Below, piece after piece: positions 1 through 6,069 of a stretch of DNA of 16,841 nt (the stretch's first letter is position 1; every line of letters starts with the position of its first letter). This DNA is from Dehalococcoidia bacterium (GTDB lineage Bacteria; Chloroflexota; Dehalococcoidia; GIF9; AB-539-J10). The notes under the pieces were generated by a model. It was not told the DNA's origin. It searched no databases and was given only the letters and a program-made list of their open reading frames with translations. The stretch is taken from contig JAGMBH010000006.1 in NCBI GenBank assembly GCA_023129815.1, positions 1-16,841 of the forward strand, in the 5' to 3' direction. The translations under genes were made by a program, and so were the position numbers.

Positions 1-1496
1 GTGATGCCGGGCATTCTGCCCCTTTTGGCAATGGGCTTGCCTTCTACCTCGTGAAGGTCTGCGGTAAAATCAATGGGCTGGGCATCGCTGATATAGCTGC
101 CAACAGCGAAGATGTCAACCGGTGCCCTTTGGCTGATAAAATGCCGGATGCGCTCTGGATTAAACCCACCACTGGCGACAATCTTCACCTCTTTGAATCC
201 CTCAAGGTCTAGCCAAGCCCTCACTTCTTTGACTAAATCGGCAGTGACCCTACCTCTTTCCGAGGGAGTATCTAATCTTACACCTTGTAACCTTCCCTGC
301 ATTGCTTTAGCCACCGCGACACTTTCTCTAACCTCATCCTCAAAAGTATCCACTAAGGCAATGCGTGGCACCTCAGGAGGCATATGCTTATCAAAGGCGA
401 GAGTAGCTTTGGCAGTGCTGTCCAAAATAATGATGAGGGCATGAGGTACGGTGCCGATGGGTTTCATGCCAGCAAGCTTAGCACCAACGGTACTAGCACA
501 GCCACCACATCCCCCTACAATAGCGGAGTACTCCATAACGCCGACTACCGAAGGGTGGACATGACGAGCGCCAAAACTAATAACAGGAATGCCTTGAGCA
601 GCATTAACGCATTCTCGAGCAGCAGTGGCCCAGCCACTGCAATGGGCAAGAATGCCCAGATAGGTAGTTTCATAAGTTCCATAGCTTTGGTAGGGGGCTT
701 TTATCCGCAGGACTACTTCTTTTTTGTCAAAAGATTCGCCTTCGGATAGTGCCCAGACCTCACGATTATCTTCAGGAAGCACTCTGGCTAAAAGAGCCTT
801 AACTTCCTCCATGCCACAGAGTACGCCGGCTCTAGAGGGGAAAACCTCCATAGTAGCTACGGGGTTGATTCCTTCCTTTTTGAGTATTTCCACAGTGCGG
901 GGGAAGTAAACATCGGCTGTCTCCCCGCTTAGCCATGAGTCAGGGATTTCAAACTTTGGTTTAGGCAGGTTGACTTTAGGGCTGATTAGCTTGGCACCAA
1001 GCACCTTCTCCATATAATCCAGAGCGAAGAAATGAGCCCTATTGTCGAAGGAAGCAACACAATCGACAGGGATTTCAACTTCATAGCCTCTGTTTCTGGC
1101 ATCAATTACTGCCTGCAGAACACAAATATGGGTGCATACACCACACACGACTATGGTTTCGGGCTGGAGTGCCTCTAGTTTCTTTTCCAAAGAGGTATTA
1201 TAGAAACTGCTAAAAGTTCTTTTTGGTATTATTTCACCAGGATACGGGGAAAGTTCGGGTATGATTTCAGCCTCAGTGGTACCTTCAATACAATGCGGCG
1301 GGAACATTCTGAATTCTGGGTCATCGGGTGCATGGTGGTCACACAGATAGAAGATTTTCGAGTTCTGCTCTAACTCTCGCTCCAGCAGTTTCTTGACATT
1401 GGGGATGATACTTTGGGCGTCGATGCCACAGTAAAGTGGATAACCTTCCTCGAAAAACCCACGTAACATGTCCGATACAAGTACTACCCTAGCCAT
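1..1496 (-). CDS. Nicotinamidase / nicotinate phosphoribosyltransferase fusion (3' end outside window)
   Basis: One unbroken minus-strand frame of 498 codons runs from ATG at 1496 to the left edge with no stop. Residues 1-175 are an isochorismatase-fold nicotinamidase: catalytic Asp9, Lys92 and Cys125 (in GVCTHICV), with likely metal ligands Asp53, His55 and His68 (PPHCIEGT). Residues about 190-498 are a nicotinate phosphoribosyltransferase core: SFGARHVHP (307-315), the glycine/cysteine-rich GGCGGCAST (328-336), GTVPHA (349-354) and the barrel strand VASGGFNPE (440-448). Together they would deamidate nicotinamide and convert the nicotinate to nicotinate mononucleotide, the first two steps of NAD salvage, in the cytoplasm. 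GGAAGG lies just before the ATG. The gene follows purH on the same strand after 132 bases, so cotranscription is possible but unproven. Domain identities are firm; that both halves are active is inferred. Confidence 0.88.
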   Translation of the reverse strand, partial: MARVVLVSDMLRGFFEEGYPLYCGIDAQSIIPNVKKLLERELEQNSKIFYLCDHHAPDDPEFRMFPPHCIEGTTEAEIIPELSPYPGEIIPKRTFSSFYNTSLEKKLEALQPETIVVCGVCTHICVLQAVIDARNRGYEVEIPVDCVASFDNRAHFFALDYMEKVLGAKLISPKVNLPKPKFEIPDSWLSGETADVYFPRTVEILKKEGINPVATMEVFPSRAGVLCGMEEVKALLARVLPEDNREVWALSEGESFDKKEVVLRIKAPYQSYGTYETTYLGILAHCSGWATAARECVNAAQGIPVISFGARHVHPSVVGVMEYSAIVGGCGGCASTVGAKLAGMKPIGTVPHALIIILDSTAKATLAFDKHMPPEVPRIALVDTFEDEVRESVAVAKAMQGRLQGVRLDTPSERGRVTADLVKEVRAWLDLEGFKEVKIVASGGFNPERIRHFISQRAPVDIFAVGSYISDAQPIDFTADLHEVEGKPIAKRGRMPGI

Positions 1497-1509
1497 AGCC
1501 TTCCGCTAA

Positions 1510-1608
1510 TTATAAGACGTCCAAGGATTTCTTTCCAAGCGCTAGCGAAAGGCAGAGATGGTTGTGGTGATGATGCCTCCTCTCGTTTATCGCTAGCATC
1601 GGTTCCAT
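1510..1608 (-). CDS. Possible 32-codon His-rich leader ORF
   Basis: In the spacer between purH and the nicotinamidase fusion, an ATG at 1608 follows GGAG by eight bases and opens a 32-codon frame ending in TAA at 1512-1510, 13 bases before the next gene's ATG. Residues 12-17 read HHHHNH, encoded mostly by consecutive His codons. An 8-base inverted repeat (GCTAGCGA 1541-1548, TCGCTAGC 1590-1597) flanks the His codons. This resembles the form of a leader peptide, but there is no visible terminator/antiterminator pair. A chance ORF is the more likely explanation. No homologue is recognised. Confidence 0.18.
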   Translation of the reverse strand: MEPMLAINERRHHHHNHLCLSLALGKKSLDVL

Positions 1609-1628
1609 TATCGATACTCCGTTCAAAT

Positions 1629-3188
1629 TCAGTGTCTGAAATGGCGGATACCGGTGAATACCATAGCTACATCATATTTATTGGCCACATCGATTACCTC
1701 TTTATCCCTTACAGAGCCGCCGGGCTGGATAATGGCGGTGACTCCGTGGCTAATGGCTAATTCAGGACCATCGGCGAAAGGGAAGAAAGCGTCTGAGGCG
1801 AGAACACTACCCTTGGCTTGCTCGCCAGCTCTCTTTAAAGCCAGCTCAACACTTACCACACGAGATGGTTGTCCTGCTCCCATACCTAATAATGTCTTGT
1901 CTTTAGCAATAACTATGGCATTGGACTTTATACCCTTGCCTGCTTTCCAGGCGAAAAGCAGGTCTGACAGTTCTTGCTCTGTAGGTTGGCGATTAGTAAC
2001 TGTGCGAGGTTGAAGCTCTGACTCGGTGAAAAGGTCTGGTGTTTGAATTAGAAAGCCGCCCTGGACATAGCGGAAATCAAGATGAGATTCTTCGCTACGC
2101 TCAGAATGACAAGGAGCGAAGGGCTGAGAATAACAGTGGGAGGGTATTTTAACAAGGCGTAAGCTCTTTTTACGTCTTAATAGCTCTAGGGCTTCTTCTT
2201 CATATTCTGGAGCAATGATAGCATCATAATGAGTTTGGTCTATTTCTCGGGCAGTGGCTAAATCTATAACTTGGTTACTAGCAACTACACCACCAAAGGC
2301 AGCTACTGGGTCTCCAGCCAAGGCTCTTCGGTAAGCCTCAGCTAAATTAGCATGGCTGGCAAGCCCACAGGAATTGGTGTGTTTCATTATGGCCACAGTG
2401 GGAGCAGTAAAGTTGCTCAGAATATTTAAGGCAGCATCAAAATCAAGCAGGTTATTGAAGGAAATTTCGGAACCGCTAATTTGTTTCAGTGAAGCTAAGC
2501 CAGCTTGTGGTTGCCTCACATTTTGCTCTAGATAAAAGGCGGCTTCTTGGTGAGGGTTCTCACCATAACGAAGGCCATAAGCTTTCTTCAATGCTATAGT
2601 CATTTCTTCCGGGAAAGTTTCTTCGCTAAGGTATTGAGCGATAGCAGTATCATAGATAGCCACATGCTGGAAAGCTTTATGGGCTAATTTTTTTCTTTCT
2701 GCTAAATCTACATTGCCCCGGCGCAGCTTTTGCAGAATGGGGTCGTAATCCTCAGGGTCGACAATTACCAGGACTGAGGGGAAATTCTTGGCTGCTGAGC
2801 GGATCATAGTTGGGCCACCGATGTCGATGTTCTCTAACGCTTCGTCCAAGGAAACTTTGCCTTGGGTCACCGTCTCAATGAAGGGGTAAAGATTTACTAC
2901 CACCATGTCAATAGTCTCAATGTGGTTCTGAGCTAGCTCAGCTAAATGTTGAGGCAGGTCACGTTTTGCCAGAATGCCGCCATGAACCGCAGGGTGAAGC
3001 GTCTTTACTCTACCATTGAGGATTTCAGGAAATCCGGTAAGCTTTGAGATGCTGTGGACTTTTATTCCAGACCGTTCCAGTGATTTCTTAGTGCCGCCAG
3101 TGCTGAAAATCTCGATATCTAACTCTTGTAAACCTTGAGCGAAATCAGCTACACCTGACTTGTCTGAAACGCTTATAATAGCACGCAT
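1629..3188 (-). CDS. purH: Bifunctional AICAR transformylase / IMP cyclohydrolase
   Basis: The enzyme carries out the last two steps of IMP synthesis: it formylates AICAR with 10-formyl-THF and closes the ring. Residues 1-145 are the MGS-like cyclohydrolase domain (STGGT at 29-33, KTLHPAVHGGILAKRD at 62-77). Residues 150-519 are the transformylase domain, with the catalytic-type Lys269-His270 in MKHTNSCG, then AAFGG (296-300), SNAIV (422-426) and GAGQPSRV (437-444). ATG at 3188 is preceded by AAGGAAG. It lies 9 bases after purM and is translated in the same operon. At 519 residues it is close to the usual length. The oddity is about 20 extra residues at 349-370 containing CHSERSEESH, encoded by a palindromic repeat (see 2084-2128). 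The frame stays open and all key motifs are intact, so the protein is probably functional. Confidence 0.95.
   Translation of the reverse strand: MRAIISVSDKSGVADFAQGLQELDIEIFSTGGTKKSLERSGIKVHSISKLTGFPEILNGRVKTLHPAVHGGILAKRDLPQHLAELAQNHIETIDMVVVNLYPFIETVTQGKVSLDEALENIDIGGPTMIRSAAKNFPSVLVIVDPEDYDPILQKLRRGNVDLAERKKLAHKAFQHVAIYDTAIAQYLSEETFPEEMTIALKKAYGLRYGENPHQEAAFYLEQNVRQPQAGLASLKQISGSEISFNNLLDFDAALNILSNFTAPTVAIMKHTNSCGLASHANLAEAYRRALAGDPVAAFGGVVASNQVIDLATAREIDQTHYDAIIAPEYEEEALELLRRKKSLRLVKIPSHCYSQPFAPCHSERSEESHLDFRYVQGGFLIQTPDLFTESELQPRTVTNRQPTEQELSDLLFAWKAGKGIKSNAIVIAKDKTLLGMGAGQPSRVVSVELALKRAGEQAKGSVLASDAFFPFADGPELAISHGVTAIIQPGGSVRDKEVIDVANKYDVAMVFTGIRHFRH
2084..2128. repeat. In-frame palindromic repeat (CHSERSEES type) inside purH
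   Basis: The plus strand carries GAGATTCTTCG, then CTCAGAATGACAA, then GGAGCGAAGGGCT. The same three blocks occur in the same order on the minus strand of the dapB-asd spacer (9171 back to about 9118), separated there by slightly different linkers. Read along purH, the copy encodes about 15-20 residues around PFAPCHSERSEESHL in a loop of the transformylase domain, between LRLVKI and the conserved FRYVQGG. I recall the CHSERSEES peptide as a common signature of such repeats in bacterial predicted proteins. That is memory, not a search. Confidence 0.8.
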
Positions 3189-3197
3189 GATACTTCC

Positions 3198-4220
3198 TTA
3201 ACCCATTATTACTCTTTCCTTACCCTTTGCCTTGACTACCTCACCAATAACCTTGGCTTGAGGTAAAGCAGCAGTCAATTTAGTTACTTGTTGTGGTGAA
3301 CACACAATGGTCATGCCTATTCCCATGTTGAACACGCGATACATTTCTGTCTCCTCAATATTTCCCCGCTTCTGAATAAGCTTGAAGATAGGGGGTATAT
3401 TCCAGGAGCCTTTATGAAAAAGGGCAGCAAGGCCCTGAGGTAAAATGCGGGGCATATTCCCCATAACCCCCCCGCCAGTAATATGGGCTAAGCCTTTGAT
3501 CAAGGACAGGATTGGTTTAAGTTCGTGATAATAGCAGCGGTGGACCTGGAGCAATTCCTCGCCCAGAGTTTTTCCTAGCTCAGGATAAAAGCTGTGTAAG
3601 CAGGAAGGGTTATCATTTATTCCAAAAACTCTTCGCACTAACGAGTAGCCATTAGTGTGTAAACCAGACGATGGCAGGCCAAGAATAATGTCGCCTGATA
3701 CTACGGAACTGCCGTCAATGATATTTTTTCTTTCTACCACTCCAACGATAAATCCAACTAAGTCGTAGCTTCCCTGGGAGTAGATGCCTGGCATCTCAGC
3801 AGTTTCGCCACCGATGAGTGAGCAGCCAATTTCCCGGCAAGCTTGGGCTATGCCTGTAGTGATAGCTTCTACTTGCTTAGGCACAAGTTTACCCATAGCA
3901 ATATAGTCGAGGAAGAAAAGTGGCTCGGCACCACAGCAGAGAATGTCGTTAACACAATGGTTAACGATATCAATGCCCACAGTATCATTCTTATCTAAGA
4001 GCGAAGCGATCTTGAGCTTAGTGCCTACTCCATCTACACTGGAGACTAAAACAGGCTCATCATATCCTTTAATTTGAAACATACTGCCGAAGGAGCCAAA
4101 ATTGAGGACTTGAGGGCGAAAGGTGGATTGAGCTTGCCTGGCGATTATTTTTTTTATCTTATCGGCTGCCTCAATATTGACGCCAGCGAGAGCATAGGTT
4201 TGCTTACTTCTGGCTTCCAA
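3198..4220 (-). CDS. purM: Phosphoribosylformylglycinamidine cyclo-ligase (AIR synthetase)
   Basis: This is the ATP-dependent ring closure of FGAM to AIR, step five of purine synthesis, by a cytoplasmic PurM/ThiL-type enzyme. Visible family motifs are GVGTKLKIA, the VND.L..GAEPLFFLDY region, GGETAEMPGIY, GLPSSGLHTNGYSLVR and TGGGVMGNMPRILP. The length of 340 residues is normal. The start is TTG at 4220, inside the end of purF: GAGGA lies five to six bases upstream and the two genes overlap by 17 bases, suggesting translational coupling. ATG is absent at this point, and the N-terminal sequence (YALAGVNI) fits the family from this start. purH follows after 9 bases. No truncation or missing motif is seen. 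Confidence 0.95.
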   Translation of the reverse strand: MEARSKQTYALAGVNIEAADKIKKIIARQAQSTFRPQVLNFGSFGSMFQIKGYDEPVLVSSVDGVGTKLKIASLLDKNDTVGIDIVNHCVNDILCCGAEPLFFLDYIAMGKLVPKQVEAITTGIAQACREIGCSLIGGETAEMPGIYSQGSYDLVGFIVGVVERKNIIDGSSVVSGDIILGLPSSGLHTNGYSLVRRVFGINDNPSCLHSFYPELGKTLGEELLQVHRCYYHELKPILSLIKGLAHITGGGVMGNMPRILPQGLAALFHKGSWNIPPIFKLIQKRGNIEETEMYRVFNMGIGMTIVCSPQQVTKLTAALPQAKVIGEVVKAKGKERVIMG

Positions 4221-5616
4221 TGGGTTCCTCTTCGGGCATCGTTTCCAGGGCTAGCTTATCCATTCCTATCTGCACTGGAATGGGATAGTCTCCAGTAAAG
4301 CAAGCGAGGCAAAAAATCTCTCTGGGCAAGGCAACAGCTCGAATCAAGCCATTGAGGCTAAGGTAACCAAGTGAGTCAGCACCGAGGTAATCCCTGATTT
4401 CCGGGGTAGTCTTTCTGGCAGCGATGAGTTCCCATTCGGTGGCCATATCCACACCCAAGAAGCAGGGATGGCGAATAGGAGGAGCACAAATACGAAGATG
4501 CACCTCTTTAGCACCGGCTTTCCTTAGTAGATTGACTACCCGAGGGGTGGTGGTACCGCGAACGATACTGTCATCAACGACCACCAATCGTTTTCCAGAG
4601 ATTATCCGGGAGAGGGGATTGAATTTTAACTGAACGCCAAGCTCTCTCAGCCTTTGGTCAGGCTCAATAAAGGTGCGTCCCACATAGCGGTTCTTAAGTA
4701 AGCCCTCACAATATGGGATGCCTGAAGCATGAGAATAGCCAATGCCAGCAGCAGTAGCTGAGTCGGGAATACCCATGACCAGATCAGCCTCAACAGGGTA
4801 TTCTTGAGCTAGCATTTCACCCATGGCTTGTCTTGCTGGGTAAAGCAGTTTACCTTGGATGATGCTGTCAGGGCGGGCGAAATAAATATATTCGAAAATG
4901 CATAAAGCCTTTTTATCATTCTTGCCCTTAAAACTCTTTACTCCATCGGCATTGATAACCACAATTTCCCCGGGTTGGATTTCCTTGGTGAACTGGGCGC
5001 CTATGTGGTCTAGGGCACAGCTTTCCGAGGCGATTACCCAGCCGTTATCAACAGTTCCCAAACAGAGTGGGCGAACACCCATAGGGTCACGAACCCCAAT
5101 GAGCTTATTCTGGGTCATGATTACCAGCGAATAAGCTCCTTGGAGGCGGTACATAGCGTGTCTAATTCTTTCCTCCCAGCTTTTGCCAGGAGAGGCCAAA
5201 ATTAGGTTGGCGATGACTTCGGAATCAGAGGAGGTATGGAAGCTATAGCCATCCACGTGGAGCTCGTCACGGAGTAACTTGGCATTGAGAATATTACCAT
5301 TATGCGCTAAAGCAAGGGTCAACCCTTCTGATTTCGCTATAATAGGTTGGGCATTGGCTGGTTTGCTTGAGCCTGCAGTAGAGTAGCGGTTATGCCCGAT
5401 GCCAATATATCCTTTGAGTTGAGCAAGGTCACTTTCTGTGAACGCCTGGGAAACCAACCCCATTTTAGTGTGTATTTTTATTTCACTACCATTGCTGACA
5501 GCGATGCCAGCGCTTTCTTGACCGCGGTGCTGGAGAGCAAAAAGTCCAAAGAAGATGAGACGAGCTATGTCTATTCTGTGAGCATAAACTCCAAAAATGC
5601 CGCAACTCTCATGCAT
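4204..5616 (-). CDS. purF: Amidophosphoribosyltransferase
   Basis: It catalyses the committed step of purine synthesis, PRPP plus glutamine to phosphoribosylamine. The N-terminal class-II glutamine amidotransferase domain begins MHESCGIFG, so Cys5 would become the nucleophile after removal of a four-residue propeptide. GHNRYST (74-80) and HNGNI (105-109) belong to the same domain. The C-terminal phosphoribosyltransferase domain has the PRPP loop VVVDDSIVRGTT (345-356). Cys239, Cys385, Cys436 and Cys439 sit where Bacillus-type PurF binds its 4Fe-4S cluster, so this is the iron-sulfur type. The length of 470 residues is normal. It is the first gene of the purF-purM-purH operon, with a promoter at 5637-5665 and AAGG eight bases before ATG. 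No purine riboswitch was recognised in the short leader. Confidence 0.96.
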   Translation of the reverse strand: MHESCGIFGVYAHRIDIARLIFFGLFALQHRGQESAGIAVSNGSEIKIHTKMGLVSQAFTESDLAQLKGYIGIGHNRYSTAGSSKPANAQPIIAKSEGLTLALAHNGNILNAKLLRDELHVDGYSFHTSSDSEVIANLILASPGKSWEERIRHAMYRLQGAYSLVIMTQNKLIGVRDPMGVRPLCLGTVDNGWVIASESCALDHIGAQFTKEIQPGEIVVINADGVKSFKGKNDKKALCIFEYIYFARPDSIIQGKLLYPARQAMGEMLAQEYPVEADLVMGIPDSATAAGIGYSHASGIPYCEGLLKNRYVGRTFIEPDQRLRELGVQLKFNPLSRIISGKRLVVVDDSIVRGTTTPRVVNLLRKAGAKEVHLRICAPPIRHPCFLGVDMATEWELIAARKTTPEIRDYLGADSLGYLSLNGLIRAVALPREIFCLACFTGDYPIPVQIGMDKLALETMPEEEPIGSQK

Positions 5617-5636
5617 TGAGGGTGCCTTCGTGGCAA

Positions 5637-5665
5637 ATTATAGACTGTTATAATTTTTTGGTCAA
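5637..5665 (-). promoter_or_regulatory. Predicted purF promoter
   Basis: On the minus strand, TTGACC (5665-5660) and TATAAT (5642-5637) are separated by exactly 17 bases. This is near-consensus for a housekeeping sigma factor, and the -10 hexamer is perfect. The start of transcription would fall near 5630, leaving a leader of only about 14 bases before the purF ATG. Such a short leader leaves little room for a riboswitch, so control would be at initiation. No operator palindrome was identified. Confidence 0.65.
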
Positions 5666-5670
5666 TTTAT

Positions 5671-5679
5671 TGGTATACT
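5671..5679 (+). promoter_or_regulatory. Candidate distal rpsO promoter (extended -10)
   Basis: TGGTATACT fits the extended -10 form TGnTATAnT. No good -35 hexamer is present at the usual distance. It lies back to back with the purF -35 box (5660-5665), so the two would compete for polymerase. A transcript from here would include the hairpin at 5710-5740 in the rpsO leader. Confidence 0.3.
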
Positions 5680-5709
5680 TGATAGTCTTTACTTCTTAAA
5701 AAAAGGGCA

Positions 5710-5740
5710 GGTGAGGAGGATACTACTATCTTACCTCATC
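5710..5740. other. 13-bp hairpin in the purF-rpsO spacer
   Basis: 5710-5722 pairs with 5727-5740 around the tetraloop CTAC (5723-5726): thirteen pairs, two of them G-T, with one bulged A at 5733. The inner stem has adjacent G-T (5718/5731) and G-C (5719/5730) pairs, the kind of GU/GC step that ribosomal protein S15 recognises in RNA. On the minus strand the stem is followed, after TGCCC, by seven Ts (5704-5698), so a minus-strand terminator that insulates purF is an alternative. On the plus strand no T-run follows. The pairing is seen directly; the role is inferred. Confidence 0.5.
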
Positions 5741-5762
5741 CTATACAGGGATTTTCCTGCTG

Positions 5763-5771
5763 TGATATAAT
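5763..5771 (+). promoter_or_regulatory. Predicted proximal rpsO promoter (extended -10)
   Basis: TGATATAAT is a perfect extended -10 element (TGnTATAAT). No clear TTGACA-like box sits 17 bases upstream, as is common for extended -10 promoters. Transcription would start near 5778, about 24 bases before the rpsO ATG, leaving the GAGGGG ribosome site (5792-5797) inside the leader but excluding the upstream hairpin. Confidence 0.5.
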
Positions 5772-5801
5772 GTGCCATATTATATTAGATTGAGGGGTTA
5801 T

Positions 5802-6068
5802 ATGCTAGAAAAAGAAAAGAAAGGCGATATTTTTACACAATTTAGGATTAGTGAGGATGATACTGGGTCGGTTGAAGTTCAGGTGGCATTGCTTACTGAA
5901 AGGGTAAAGCAATTAATGGAACACCTCAAGGCGCATTCCCACGACCATCACTCGCGCCATGCTCTTCTTAAACTGCTAGGGCAGCGCAGACGACTACTGA
6001 AGTACCTTAATAAGACAGACCCGGAACGATATGACTCACTTACCGCCAGATTAGGCTTGAGGAAATAA
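5802..6068 (+). CDS. rpsO: 30S ribosomal protein S15
   Basis: S15 binds 16S rRNA early in assembly of the small-subunit platform. From ATG at 5802 the product is 89 residues, the usual S15 length, and contains the conserved core: TGSVEVQVALLTERV, then the HSRHALLKLLGQRRRLLKYL helix and the C-terminal RLGLRK. An in-frame upstream ATG at 5772 would add ten residues without family support; GAGGGG at 5792-5797 fits the 5802 start. pnp begins one base after the stop. The rpsO-pnp pair is a widely conserved arrangement in bacteria, so cotranscription is expected. Confidence 0.95.
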   Translation: MLEKEKKGDIFTQFRISEDDTGSVEVQVALLTERVKQLMEHLKAHSHDHHSRHALLKLLGQRRRLLKYLNKTDPERYDSLTARLGLRK

Positions 6069-6069
6069 T

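Noticed and set aside
112..909. Several overlapping plus-strand ORFs opposite the nicotinamidase fusion
   Set aside because: They are shadows: the minus-strand frame carries complete catalytic motifs throughout, while these have no recognisable motif or ribosome site.
2084..2128. CRISPR or IS end as the explanation for the repeat
   Set aside because: There is no regular spacing, no spacer series and no transposase; the internal palindromes fit a short non-autonomous repeat better.
5772..5801. ATG at 5772 as the rpsO start
   Set aside because: It overlaps the predicted -10 element and adds ten residues not found in S15; ATG 5802 gives the standard 89 residues and has GAGGGG upstream.
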